The notes beneath the pieces are model-generated. The model was not told where the DNA came from. It did not search any database and saw only the letters and a list, made by a program, of their open reading frames with translations. Positions 1 to 7,770 of a stretch of DNA of 18,330 bases are shown here, one piece after another; position 1 is the first letter of the stretch, and each line of letters opens with the position of its first letter. The position numbers and the translations under genes were made by a program. Source of the DNA: DASPLX01 sp035627375 (lineage in GTDB: Bacteria; Pseudomonadota; Gammaproteobacteria; Burkholderiales; Burkholderiaceae_D); assembly GCA_035627375.1 (NCBI GenBank), contig DASPLX010000041.1, positions 1 to 18,330 on the forward strand. Direction: 5' to 3'.

Positions 1-1
1 C

Positions 2-1129
2 TTCATCGGAGGCACCGGCAACGACAGGATGACCGGCTACAGCGGCGCCGACACCTATCTGTATCACCGAGGCGACGGTCAGGATACGATCTACGACTAC
101 GACATGCTCGGAACCGGCAAGACTGACCGCATCGTATTCGGTGCGGGCATCAGCGCGGCCGATATCCAAGCGACGCGTTCGGACAATGGCGCCGGCTATC
201 ATTTGGTGCTGACGATCATCGATCCGACCAATCCAGCAGCCACCGACCGCCTCACGATCCAGAACTGGTATCACAGCGCCCCGTTTCACATCGAAACACT
301 GGAATTTGCGGATGGAACGATATGGAGCGAAATCGCCATTCGAACCAAGGCGTTTGTCTGCACGGCCGGTAACGACACGCTCGCCGGCTTTGCCGGCCAC
401 GACATGATCCAAGGGCTGGCCGGAGCGGATAACTGCTCGGGTTATGGCGGCAACGACTTGTTGCATGGCGGCGCCGATGCTGATGTCCTCGATGGCGGCG
501 ACGGCAACGACCTGCTCATCGGCGGCAGGGGCGACGATCGCCTCGTCACCGGCACCGGAGCCGACATCGTCGCCTTCAACCGCGGCGATGGGCGGGACAC
601 GATCGTGGCGGGAGCCGGCCGGGACGACACGATTACACTGGGCCACGGAATCCGGTACGCCGACCTGGAATTCGCCAGGAGCGGCGACGACTTGCTCTTG
701 CTGGCCGGCGCCGACGACCGCATCACGCTGGCGAACTGGTATGCCGGCAGTCAAGGCACGGCCATCCTGCAATTGGTGATCGACGGCACGGCCGATTACG
801 ATCCGGCCGCTGCCGACGAATTGCATCAGCAAAAGGTTGCGCAGTTCGACTTCGGACAACTGGCACTGCAATTCGACGCCGCCCGCGCGGCCGATCCGGC
901 GCTGGCGAAGTGGGCGTTGCTGCCGGCATTGGCCGACGCCTTCAGCGGAGGCAGCGACACGGCCGCCATCGGCGGCGGTCTGGCCTACCACTATGCGCAG
1001 CACGACGGTCTCGCCGGGATACCGATCATGACGGCGCAGGCAACGCTAAACAGCGCGCAGTTCGGGACCGGCAACGACGGTATCCTGCTGGTGGGAACGG
1101 CCCCGGATGCTTCGCAGGTACTGCTGTGA
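2..1129 (+). CDS. RTX (hemolysin-type calcium-binding) protein, C-terminal part, 5' truncated by window edge
   Basis: The reading frame is open from base 2, and the first visible residues (FIGGTGNDRMTG) are already an RTX nonapeptide, so the true start lies upstream; the ATG at 29 is internal. 375 residues are visible. Order: two nonapeptides; a hemolysin-related domain (about 24-107, with GDGQDTI, DRLTIQNWY and IETLEFADGTIW); eight more G-G-x-G-x-D-type repeats (about 121-195); a second half copy of the related domain (GDGRDTI ... DRITLANWY); and a non-repeat tail ending DASQVLL. Known for the family: these repeats form a parallel beta roll that binds calcium outside the cell, and the protein leaves by a type I secretion system using a C-terminal signal. 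No type I exporter gene is in the window. The catalytic or adhesive part, if any, would be upstream. Two cysteines (codons at 359 and 434) are unusual for RTX proteins. Confidence 0.93.
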   Translation, partial: FIGGTGNDRMTGYSGADTYLYHRGDGQDTIYDYDMLGTGKTDRIVFGAGISAADIQATRSDNGAGYHLVLTIIDPTNPAATDRLTIQNWYHSAPFHIETLEFADGTIWSEIAIRTKAFVCTAGNDTLAGFAGHDMIQGLAGADNCSGYGGNDLLHGGADADVLDGGDGNDLLIGGRGDDRLVTGTGADIVAFNRGDGRDTIVAGAGRDDTITLGHGIRYADLEFARSGDDLLLLAGADDRITLANWYAGSQGTAILQLVIDGTADYDPAAADELHQQKVAQFDFGQLALQFDAARAADPALAKWALLPALADAFSGGSDTAAIGGGLAYHYAQHDGLAGIPIMTAQATLNSAQFGTGNDGILLVGTAPDASQVLL

Positions 1130-1149
1130 AGACAGATCCGTGACGCACC

Positions 1150-1178
1150 GGCATTCCGGCGCCGCGCGCCGGGATGCC
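1150..1178 (+). terminator. Possible intrinsic terminator after the RTX gene
   Basis: A 12-bp stem with one G-T pair (GGCATTCCGGCG / CGCCGGGATGCC) and a 5-base loop lies 20 bases after the RTX stop codon. Only a short T run (GTTT) follows, so it may be a weak terminator. It could also serve the hydrolase gene that arrives from the other strand. Function is inferred from position and shape only. Confidence 0.4.
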
Positions 1179-1220
1179 ATCGTTTCCCCTGCCCGATCAG
1201 CGTTTTGCAGGCGGATTTTT

Positions 1221-2054
1221 TCACGGTGACGGCGCTTGCGGCGCCAGCCGCCGCACGAAGAAGCCAAGTATCTCGTCGCGCGCCGCGACGGTCGGTTGCC
1301 CGGCTTCGTCGATCAGATGCGCGGTGACGACGCTGTGCGGACATCCCACCACTTGCGCGAAGAACGGCGGCGTCTCGCGGCTGGCCGCCTCGTCCGGCAG
1401 CTCGCGCGCGACGAAGCGGTCGCCGAGCGCCTCGGCATAGGCGGCGAAGCGCTGCGCGGTGCAGAAGCGGTCGCCCCGGAACCGATAGGCCATCACGGTC
1501 AAGTCTTCCCGCTCCAGCCGCTCGCGCACCGCCGCCAGTTCGGCGGGCGCGATCTCCAGGCCGGCCGGGTCGTTGAGCGGCAGCGTCGGTTGCGATAGCA
1601 CCGGCGCCAGCATCGCCGGCTCCAGCATCATCGTGAGCGCGAAATTGCCGGTAAAGCACATGCCGATCGCGCCCACGCCCGGGCCGCCGCATTCCCGGTG
1701 CGCCAGCCGCGCCAGCGCCCGCAGCCACACGGTCAGCGGGCTCGATTCGTTCGCCGCGAAGGCGCGAAACTCGGCGCTGACGCAGGCACGCCGGAAGACG
1801 GCCACGCCCTCCTCTGCGCCCGGCACGGCGCCGTCGCGGCCGAACAGCGACGGCATGTAGACCGTGAACCCGGCGTCGCGCACCCAGCGGCTGAAGCGGG
1901 CTACATGCGGACTGATACCCGGCATCTCCGTCATGACGATCACCGCCGGCCCGGCGCCGGCGACGTACACCTTCTTCGCGACGCCGTCGAAGGCGATTTC
2001 GCGGGCGACGAAATCCTCGAGCGGATCGTCTTCGTTCATGTTCCTTTTCGGCAT
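1221..2054 (-). CDS. Dienelactone hydrolase family protein (alpha/beta hydrolase with Cys nucleophile)
   Basis: 277 residues. Start chosen at the ATG at 2054 because GAAGGAGG sits 6 bases upstream; a second ATG at 2039 (residue 6) also follows a purine-rich site. The fold signature fits the dienelactone hydrolase family: a strand and TEMPGI loop near 38-47 (Glu43 matching the family's active-site Glu), the nucleophile elbow GMCFTGNF with Cys133, Asp195 in YRFRGDRF, and His240 in GCPHSVV, giving a Cys-Asp-His triad. The classical enzyme opens the lactone ring in chloroaromatic breakdown, but the family is broad and no aromatic-degradation genes lie nearby, so the substrate is unknown. No signal peptide is seen, so it is probably cytoplasmic. 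It is divergent from a GlxA-type regulator that probably controls it through the inverted repeat at 2118-2153. Confidence 0.88.
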   Translation of the reverse strand: MPKRNMNEDDPLEDFVAREIAFDGVAKKVYVAGAGPAVIVMTEMPGISPHVARFSRWVRDAGFTVYMPSLFGRDGAVPGAEEGVAVFRRACVSAEFRAFAANESSPLTVWLRALARLAHRECGGPGVGAIGMCFTGNFALTMMLEPAMLAPVLSQPTLPLNDPAGLEIAPAELAAVRERLEREDLTVMAYRFRGDRFCTAQRFAAYAEALGDRFVARELPDEAASRETPPFFAQVVGCPHSVVTAHLIDEAGQPTVAARDEILGFFVRRLAPQAPSP

Positions 2055-2117
2055 CGGCGGCCTCCTTCTCTAGCATGGATGAGCCGCCAGTCTGGCGCAC
2101 GGGATAAAAAACGGAAA

Positions 2118-2153
2118 TGTCCATTTTTGACATTTTTCATGTCAAAATGGACA
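2118..2153. promoter_or_regulatory. Long near-perfect inverted repeat between hydrolase and GlxA-type regulator
   Basis: Arms are TGTCCATTTTTGACAT (2118-2133) and ATGTCAAAATGGACA (2139-2153), separated by TTTTC; they match except for one extra T in the left arm. Each arm reads TTGACA in one direction, which resembles a -35 box, but I find no convincing -10 at the right spacing on either strand. The right arm ends one base before the regulator's ATG at 2155, so a bound protein or an RNA hairpin would block that start. It is the obvious candidate operator for the divergent regulator. It is also A/T rich compared with its surroundings. Confidence 0.65.
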
Positions 2154-2154
2154 A

Positions 2155-3120
2155 ATGAAAACGATCCTGATTCTGGCGCTCGACGGCGTCATGGATTCCA
2201 GTCTTGCCATCACGCTCGATACGCTCCGGGCAGGGCAGGCATTCCTGCGGGGAAAAGGCAAATCGAGCCAGGTGCGGCCGCTCGTCGCCGGCCACGGGAA
2301 GACGGTCCGCACCGGCGCCGGTCTGCGGCTCACGCCGGACCTTCAATTCGCGGACGCGGGCGCGGTGCGGCCGGACTGGATCGTCGTTCCCGGTCTCGGG
2401 CTGACATCGGACGCGGCGATCGCGGCGCGCTTCGCCCGGAAGGATGCGCTCGCGGCCATGGAATTGCTGCGGCAAGCGCCAGGCGCGGCGCGGATCGGCG
2501 CCTCGTGTTCCTCGGTCTTCCTGCTGGCCGAAGCCGGCCTTCTTGCCGGCCGCGAAGTCACCATGACATGGTGGCTGGCCCATCTGTTCCGGGCGCGCCA
2601 TCCCCACGTCCGGCTGGACGAGACGAAGATGCTGGTGCGGGACGGCCGCTATCTGACCGCCGGCTCGGCCTACTCGCAGCTCGACCTGATGCTGGCCATC
2701 GTGGCCGATACCATGGGGACTTCCGTGGCGCATCTTTGCTCGCGCTACCTGCTTATCGATCGCCGGCCGTCCCAGGCCCGTTACATGATCCACGCCCATG
2801 CGCAACACGTCGATCCGACCGTCGTCGCCGCCGAACGCTGGATCGATGCCCATCTGTCCGAACCGATCAGCATCGCCGACCTGGCGGCGGAACTGTCGGT
2901 GTCGCCCAAGACGCTGGCGCGGCGCATCGCCGCCGCCACCGGCGTTTCGCCCGTCAAATTCCTGCAGCGCCGGCGCCTGCTGCACGCCTCGCATCTGATC
3001 GAGACGACCTCCATGTCGATCGAAGCCGTCGCGGCCGAGGTGGGCTATCAGGACGGCACGGCGCTCAGGAAATTGATCCGGCGCGAGTTCGGCACGACGC
3101 CGGCGGCATTACGCGGTTAG
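2155..3120 (+). CDS. GlxA family transcriptional regulator (DJ-1/PfpI-like domain plus AraC HTH)
   Basis: 321 residues. Residues 1-190 form a DJ-1/PfpI (class I amidotransferase-like) domain starting MKTILILALDGVMDSS, with Cys118 in the elbow IGASCSSVFLLAEAG. Residues about 222-318 form an AraC DNA-binding domain with two helix-turn-helix units (ISIADLAAELSVSPKTLARR and SIEAVAAEVGYQDGTALRKL) and the usual C-terminal RREFGTTPAALR. In this family the N-terminal domain acts as a ligand or metabolite sensor and is usually not enzymatic. The start matches the usual N-terminus of the family, although no Shine-Dalgarno sequence precedes it; the inverted repeat ends one base upstream instead. It is divergent from the dienelactone hydrolase gene, its likely target. 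The ligand is unknown. Confidence 0.93.
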   Translation: MKTILILALDGVMDSSLAITLDTLRAGQAFLRGKGKSSQVRPLVAGHGKTVRTGAGLRLTPDLQFADAGAVRPDWIVVPGLGLTSDAAIAARFARKDALAAMELLRQAPGAARIGASCSSVFLLAEAGLLAGREVTMTWWLAHLFRARHPHVRLDETKMLVRDGRYLTAGSAYSQLDLMLAIVADTMGTSVAHLCSRYLLIDRRPSQARYMIHAHAQHVDPTVVAAERWIDAHLSEPISIADLAAELSVSPKTLARRIAAATGVSPVKFLQRRRLLHASHLIETTSMSIEAVAAEVGYQDGTALRKLIRREFGTTPAALRG

Positions 3121-3219
3121 GCCGTACAAGAATGGCGCGCTCCCCTGTTTATGGGATGGCTCGTTACCGGAACGGAATTTATGATCCGCTTTTCATCCGA
3201 GAGAAAAAGGGAGCGCGGC

Positions 3220-3660
3220 ATGGAACAGATTCAACTTCTCATCAACATCCAGAAAGATCAGACCGCCCTGATTTATACGCTGTGGAGTTTCTTCCAGGGC
3301 TTATCGCTGGTTCTCATCGGTTTCGTATTCACGCATGAATATGTCCGCAAGAGCCGGCCGATTCTCGCTTGTCTCAGCACCAGTCTCTTTATTTTCTCCA
3401 TCGGCAATCATCAAGCCATCGTGCGCGCCCAGAACCTGGTGGCGGCGGCAACGAAACAGCTGAATGAAGCGGCGGCGGCGAATCCGGGGCTCCAGGGCGT
3501 GCTCCAGGCATTCGAGGCGCCTTCCACATCCGGGCTCGAAGCCGCGCACTTCCTGTTTACCGCATTCGTCGTCATCGGCGTGTGGGTTCCGTACCTGGTA
3601 TCGCGGCTTTCCGAGCGGTTCGGCCCCGCGAATCCGGCTCCCGGGACCGCGAAACGCTGA
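3220..3660 (+). CDS. Small membrane protein of unknown function
   Basis: 146 residues. Start chosen at the ATG at 3220 (MEQIQLLINIQKDQ), preceded by AAAAAGGGAG; an in-frame ATG at 3151 has no such site. Three hydrophobic stretches are visible: about 17-38 (LWSFFQGLSLVLIGFVF), about 47-62 (ILACLSTSLFIFSIG) and about 107-126 (HFLFTAFVVIGVWVPYL). Between the second and third lies an Ala-rich polar loop. I recognise no motif and no enzyme signature. The next gene (3790) runs the same way after a 129-base gap and also has an N-terminal membrane segment, so the two may belong together, but the gap is wide enough for a separate promoter. A 9-base stretch at 3136-3144 is complementary to its ribosome binding region. 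Confidence 0.72.
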   Translation: MEQIQLLINIQKDQTALIYTLWSFFQGLSLVLIGFVFTHEYVRKSRPILACLSTSLFIFSIGNHQAIVRAQNLVAAATKQLNEAAAANPGLQGVLQAFEAPSTSGLEAAHFLFTAFVVIGVWVPYLVSRLSERFGPANPAPGTAKR

Positions 3661-3789
3661 GTCGCGCGGCCCATCCGGACACGAATCGGAACGCTCGCAG
3701 CAGCAGCATCAACCCCCGGCGGCGTGGGCCGCGCTATGCTCCCCATGCAAGCGCCGGCCCGTGCGCCACTCTCATCAAGGAGATCTCCC

Positions 3790-4581
3790 ATGCCCGAATC
3801 CGCACCCTCTTCCGCGACCGTCGATTTCCTGACCAAGGCCGTCACTCTCGTCTCACTGGCGCTGGGCATCTTTGCGACCTGGAAAGCTTTGCCGGCGGAT
3901 GCGGAAATCAAGCGGCTGCAAGCCGAGACCCAGCGCCTCGACCTTGCCTTGAAACAGGCCGATGCCGAATTGAAGAACCTGGAATCCAACCGCAAGCTGA
4001 CCTTCGAGCTCTACCAGGAAGTCAAGAAGGTCATCGAGAAAGAAGACAAGGATCCGCGCGAGGAAGACGCAGTGCGGGTCCTGGTCGAATCGCTGGCGGA
4101 CGAACCTTTCCGCTGGAAACTGCTCAAGGTGATCGCCGTCGGCGCGCAAAGCGAGGAGGTGAAGGAGATCGCAGCCGCGACCTCGAAGTTCTATGAGGAA
4201 GAAGTTTCGGTGCAAGCGCGTCCGGGCGCCGCGCCGAAACCGGCCGAGGCGAACGCCGCCCATGCCGGCGCCGGCGCATACAACGTGGATTTCTTTTTCT
4301 GCGAGGATAAGCAACCGACGTCCGAGCCGCTGGCGCGCGCCGCGCGCGATCTGAAGTCACCGAGCGACACCGGCCGCTGGCGCGTGCGCGCCCTGCCCCG
4401 TACGATCAACCAGCAACCCGGCTACAGCATCACGGTCAACGAGATCCGCTACACGCCGCCGGAAGAAAAACCCGTGGCCGACGCCTTGGCGAAGATGCTG
4501 TCCGCCAAGGGTCTGCAGTTCAAGTTTCACGAAACGTCGTTTCCGACGCCGGGCTACGTCAGCGTATTCATCTGCCAATGA
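3790..4581 (+). CDS. Membrane-anchored coiled-coil protein with C-terminal domain of unknown function
   Basis: 263 residues. Start chosen at 3790 because AAGGAG lies about 7 bases upstream; an in-frame ATG at 3724 lacks a site. Residues about 12-31 (TKAVTLVSLALGIFATWKAL) form one membrane segment. Residues about 35-80 form a charged coiled coil with heptad-like Leu/Ala spacing (EIKRLQAETQRLDLALKQAD). A helical, Glu/Lys-rich part follows to about 140, then an Ala/Pro linker, then a compact domain of about 100 residues from YNVDFFFCED to the end (PGYVSVFICQ). That domain alternates strands and helices (VDFFFCE, WRVRALP, YSITVNEIRY, VADALAKMLSAKG) and loosely recalls LytR-C or SPOR-type alpha/beta folds; this is only a visual impression. 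Orientation across the membrane cannot be decided. Function unknown. Confidence 0.75.
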   Translation: MPESAPSSATVDFLTKAVTLVSLALGIFATWKALPADAEIKRLQAETQRLDLALKQADAELKNLESNRKLTFELYQEVKKVIEKEDKDPREEDAVRVLVESLADEPFRWKLLKVIAVGAQSEEVKEIAAATSKFYEEEVSVQARPGAAPKPAEANAAHAGAGAYNVDFFFCEDKQPTSEPLARAARDLKSPSDTGRWRVRALPRTINQQPGYSITVNEIRYTPPEEKPVADALAKMLSAKGLQFKFHETSFPTPGYVSVFICQ

Positions 4582-4627
4582 CGAATCCGGATCGGAAACG
4601 ACGCAAGAAACAAGGCGCTCGCGGCCG

Positions 4628-5416
4628 TCATTCCAGGTCGTAGCGGCTCAGCACGGCCTTCCAGGCCGGATCGGATTTCATGCCTGCCACGACGGCATCC
4701 AACTCCTTGCCGAGCGCCGCGTCGTTCTTCGATACGAAGATGAAGCGATCGAATTTCGCGTGCGGCTTCTGGGAGACATATAGCGTGCTGCTCAACGGGC
4801 TTTGACTGCCGAGCTGTTTCAGGAGAAAACGGTAGGTGCTGAACGGCATGATGGTGACATCGGCTCGGCCGGAAGCGATCTTCTTCAGGTTGGAGAGCTC
4901 TTCCGTCACGTCCTCGCGCTGCAGCTCCTTGCCGAAGCGCTCCTCCAGTCCGGCATAGCGGTTGCCGACGACGCCGGCGAACCGCAAGCCGTTCAACGAC
5001 GCCGGATCGCTGTATTCCACCTTTTTCGCAGCCGGAGAAATGACGGCGTTGGCATCGGAGAGGAACGAGGGCGTCCAGTAGAATTTCTTCTTGTCGGCGT
5101 CGTTGACGAACATCGGATTCAAGAACAGCACGACCCCCTTGAAGTTCGCGTCGGCCTCGATCGTCTCGTTGAGCTTCTTGCGCGGGACGTTCTCCAGTTG
5201 CAGCTTGTATTTTCCCTTGAGTTTCGTGTTCAGATAGGCGACCACGTCGGCCGCCAATCCGCCCTTGTCGACGACGAACGGCACCGCCTGGTACGTGTTG
5301 TAGGCCGCCAGCGTTTCTTCCGCCGCCGCGCTCATGCCTGCCGCGGCAAGCGCGATCGTCAAAATCGCCGCCGCCGTCCGCCGGCAGGCGCGCGCCGTCA
5401 TTCCCCGTCTCTCCAT
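4628..5416 (-). CDS. Periplasmic solute-binding-like protein (SBP_bac_3 type)
   Basis: 262 residues. Start at the ATG at 5416 (MERRGMTARACRR), preceded by GAGGGGAGGG. Residues 1-32 make a Sec signal peptide: Arg-rich start, hydrophobic core AAAILTIALAAAGM and likely cleavage after SAAA. No lipobox is seen. The mature part has the bilobed layout of family 3 extracellular solute-binding proteins: VPFVVDKGGLAADVVAYLN near the start, a hinge near NGLRFAGVVGNRYAG, then ADVTIMPFSTYRFLLKQLG and a last helix KAVLSRYDLE. Such proteins bind amino acids or similar small molecules in the periplasm. There is no ABC permease or ATPase gene beside it. Instead it follows a histidine kinase gene by 53 bases on the same strand, which suggests a role in signalling rather than uptake (inference). 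Ligand unknown. Confidence 0.82.
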   Translation of the reverse strand: MERRGMTARACRRTAAAILTIALAAAGMSAAAEETLAAYNTYQAVPFVVDKGGLAADVVAYLNTKLKGKYKLQLENVPRKKLNETIEADANFKGVVLFLNPMFVNDADKKKFYWTPSFLSDANAVISPAAKKVEYSDPASLNGLRFAGVVGNRYAGLEERFGKELQREDVTEELSNLKKIASGRADVTIMPFSTYRFLLKQLGSQSPLSSTLYVSQKPHAKFDRFIFVSKNDAALGKELDAVVAGMKSDPAWKAVLSRYDLE

Positions 5417-5462
5417 GGTTCCCTCCCCTCTTGCAGTATGTCGGATTCCTGCTGCTCCCCTT

Positions 5463-5479
5463 TTTGCCGTTACGGCAAA
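5463..5479. promoter_or_regulatory. 17-bp perfect palindrome over the kinase stop codon
   Basis: TTTGCCGT-T-ACGGCAAA is a perfect palindrome around one central base. It includes the last codons and the TAA stop of the histidine kinase gene and lies 46 bases before the solute-binding protein start, within the leftward operon. As RNA on the minus strand it would form UUUGCC-GUAAC-GGCAAA, followed by A/G rather than U, so it is not a standard terminator. It could be an operator, an attenuator-like hairpin or an mRNA processing site. Confidence 0.4.
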
Positions 5480-6075
5480 TACAACGAAAACAATGCGCCC
5501 CCGCGCGCGCCGTTCCGCAGCCATGCGCGGCCGGCGCGATCGCCCTTGCGATGCGCGCGCGCGATCGCATCGCATAACGCCATGCCGAGGCCGGTCGACG
5601 GCTTCGCCTCGGCGGCGCCGAGTCCGGGGCCATCGTCGCCGACGCTGAACACCAGCTCGCCCTCCTGCTGCCGGCAACAGAGAGTCACCGTGCCGCGCGC
5701 GAATCGCGTCGCGTTCTGCAGCGCCGCTTCCAGCGCCAGACCGACCAGGTTCTCGTCGAAAAAGCCGATGACCGGCATGTCGGTCTTGTCGATCACGATC
5801 TTCAGTTCCGGCCGCGCCGGGGCGCGCTGGCGCACCAGGCCGTCGAGGAAATCCTCCGGGTTGACCGCCTCGATGCGCGGGGCCAGGCCTTGCGTATCCG
5901 ACTTGTACAGCGTCAGGAAGCCGATCAGCTTGTCCCGCAGCGCGGCGCAATTGCCATGCGCCGCGAACGCCCGCTCGCGCGACGGGTTTTCCGCCATGAC
6001 CAGCAATTCATTCTCCAGTATCCCGAGCGCGTTCTTGATGTCGTGCACGATGACGGCGGCGAGCTGGCTGTCCAC
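5470..6075 (-). CDS. Soluble histidine kinase core (HisKA-like plus HATPase_c), no sensor domain
   Basis: 201 residues. The start is probably the GTG at 6075: AAGGAG sits at the end of the upstream gene, whose TAG stop is only two bases before this GTG, so translation is probably coupled. An earlier start would overlap the upstream gene by about 150 bases. Visible motifs: H-box VIVHDIKNALG with phospho-acceptor His11, N-box ALEAALQNATRFA with Asn121, G1 box VGDDGPG (147-151) and G2 box TGLGMAL (161-167). The protein consists of little more than the dimerisation and ATP-binding parts, with no membrane segment, PAS, GAF or HAMP domain. It most likely passes phosphate to the Rec domain of the upstream gene product. 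Its input must come from a partner, and the downstream periplasmic protein cannot contact it directly. Confidence 0.85.
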   Translation of the reverse strand: MDSQLAAVIVHDIKNALGILENELLVMAENPSRERAFAAHGNCAALRDKLIGFLTLYKSDTQGLAPRIEAVNPEDFLDGLVRQRAPARPELKIVIDKTDMPVIGFFDENLVGLALEAALQNATRFARGTVTLCCRQQEGELVFSVGDDGPGLGAAEAKPSTGLGMALCDAIARAHRKGDRAGRAWLRNGARGGALFSLYLP

Positions 6076-6077
6076 GC

Positions 6078-7706
6078 CTACTCCTTCTTCCCCGTGCGGC
6101 TCAGGGTTTCGCGCATGAAGCGGTACATCTTCGTGACCCGCTCGTTGCCCGGCATCAGTGCATCGAGCTTGGACAGATAGTTGTTGACCTTGCCGACGTA
6201 GTCGAGATTGAGCCCTTTCTGGCTCATCCACAACAGATGCAGCTGCGCCGCCGCCAGCAGCACGCCGGTGTTTTCCGGCATGCGCTGGAGCGCCTCGTCG
6301 AGCTTGGCGAGCGATTCGTCGAACTGCGCCTTGCGCATCAAGGCATTGGCCTCGGCCACGATGCCGTTCACCCGCTGCTGAGCATCGTCCACGATGCCGG
6401 CCGCCAGCTCTTCCTTGCCGGTATCCTTCAGCACCTTGCGCGCGAGCGACACCAGGCGCGGATTCTCGTGGTCGGCCATCACCGCCTTCGACAGGATCTC
6501 CGCGCCCTCGTCGTCGCGGCCAAGCGCGAAGGCAGCCTTGGCCAGCGCCAGCGACGAGACGTCGGCCTTGCTGACGTCGGCCAACTCCTTGGCCGCGGCA
6601 TACGCCTGCTGCGCCGCCTCGACGTCGCCGAGCTGGAAATGCGCCTGCGCCTGCACCGCCGACTTGGCCGCGACGAACAACGGCGCCTCGGCATACTGCT
6701 TCGGCGCGGTCGCCAGCAGTTGCAGCGCTTCTTGCCCGTTGCCCTCGTCGACATGGACCTGGGCCAGCGACAGCACGTCGGACGGCTGGGCGGTGAGCGA
6801 GCCCTTGGTGTGGCTCAACGCGCGATCGAACGCGACCCGCGCCTGCTCGAGCTCGCCGGTGCGGTAGGCAACATCGCCCACCATGCGGCTGCGCCTGGCG
6901 GACGGAATCACGTCGTAGGACTTGTTCAATGCCTCGAGCGCTTCCTGTTCCTTGCCTTGCGCCTCGGCCACCTTGGCCAGCAAGTCGTAGGCCAGCACAT
7001 ACTTCGAATTCATTTCCAGCACTTCGCGCGCGACGCTGCCCGCCTTATCGAGATCGCCCGCCATCTGGTGGCAGCGGGCGACGCCCAGCCTGGCCCAGAC
7101 GATGTCGTCGCGCACCTTGAGCGCGGACTCGAAAACGGCGCGCGCTTCTTCGTGCCGGCCGAGATCGAGCAAGGCATTGGCCTTGAGCTTCAAGATGTCG
7201 AGCGCCCATTTGGGCTGGGCCGCGAGCACGACGTCGCATTCGGCGACCGCGCCGGCGACATCCTTCAGGCTCAGACGCCCGACGATCGGCCGCAACGCCG
7301 CCTGCTTGTCGAGCAGGCGTTCGATGCGTTCGAGCAGCTTGCCGCCGGTGAGCGGCTTGACCATGTAGGCATCCGGCTGGAATTCCGCGGCGGCGGCCAC
7401 CAGGTCGTAGCTGCTCTCGGCCGTCACCATGATGAACATGGTCGCCGGCGAGAGAATTCCCTGCGAACGCAGGAACTCCAGCAATTGCTGGCCGTTGGTC
7501 TCGCGGTTGAGGTTGTAATCGCAGACGATGACGTCGTAGGTCTGCCTGCGGATGTAACTGATCGCCTCGTCGGGCGTGCCGGCCTGATCGACATGCGGAA
7601 TGCCGAGCTGGCCCAATTGCGTGCGGATGTTTTGCCGCATTGTGGCCATATCGTCAACTACGAGCGAACGCAAATTGGCGAGACGCTGGTTGGTGATCGT
7701 TGCCAT
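6078..7706 (-). CDS. Response regulator with N-terminal Rec domain and long TPR region
   Basis: 542 residues. Residues about 12-135 are a receiver domain: acidic pair Asp18-Asp19 (SLVVDDM), phospho-acceptor Asp63 (DVIVCDYNL), Thr95 (IMVTAE) and Lys117-Pro118 (AYMVKPL), so all key residues are present. From about 145 to 520 the protein is helical, with TPR-like pairs such as AKANALLDLGRHEEARAVFE-type units (seen as LKANALLDLGRHEEARAVFE, LLAKVAEAQGKEQEALEALN, QAHFQLGDVEAAQQAYA, LMRKAQFDESLAKLDEALQ). There is no DNA-binding or GGDEF output domain, so output is probably through protein contacts. The ATG at 7706 has no clear Shine-Dalgarno sequence. It is the first gene of the leftward run; the kinase start follows two bases after its stop. 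The partner is probably that kinase; the TPR target is unknown. Confidence 0.92.
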   Translation of the reverse strand: MATITNQRLANLRSLVVDDMATMRQNIRTQLGQLGIPHVDQAGTPDEAISYIRRQTYDVIVCDYNLNRETNGQQLLEFLRSQGILSPATMFIMVTAESSYDLVAAAAEFQPDAYMVKPLTGGKLLERIERLLDKQAALRPIVGRLSLKDVAGAVAECDVVLAAQPKWALDILKLKANALLDLGRHEEARAVFESALKVRDDIVWARLGVARCHQMAGDLDKAGSVAREVLEMNSKYVLAYDLLAKVAEAQGKEQEALEALNKSYDVIPSARRSRMVGDVAYRTGELEQARVAFDRALSHTKGSLTAQPSDVLSLAQVHVDEGNGQEALQLLATAPKQYAEAPLFVAAKSAVQAQAHFQLGDVEAAQQAYAAAKELADVSKADVSSLALAKAAFALGRDDEGAEILSKAVMADHENPRLVSLARKVLKDTGKEELAAGIVDDAQQRVNGIVAEANALMRKAQFDESLAKLDEALQRMPENTGVLLAAAQLHLLWMSQKGLNLDYVGKVNNYLSKLDALMPGNERVTKMYRFMRETLSRTGKKE

Positions 7707-7770
7707 GGACGCATGGACGATGAGGCGGTTGAGGAAAACTCATCATACTGCGGCGGCTGCGCAAATGACC

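Noticed and set aside
2118..2153. Reading the inverted repeat as an intrinsic terminator
   Set aside because: It lies between divergent 5' ends, not after a gene, so an operator or leader hairpin fits better.
1698..3338. Long open frame on the + strand across the hydrolase, gap and GlxA-type gene
   Set aside because: It crosses two genes with clear domain motifs on both strands, its translation is Arg/Pro rich without motifs, and stop-free shadows are common in high-GC DNA.
5417..6231. Longer versions of the kinase and binding-protein genes from starts further upstream
   Set aside because: The long kinase form overlaps the Rec-TPR gene by about 150 bases, and the long binding-protein form would bury a clear signal peptide; both chosen starts have good ribosome sites.
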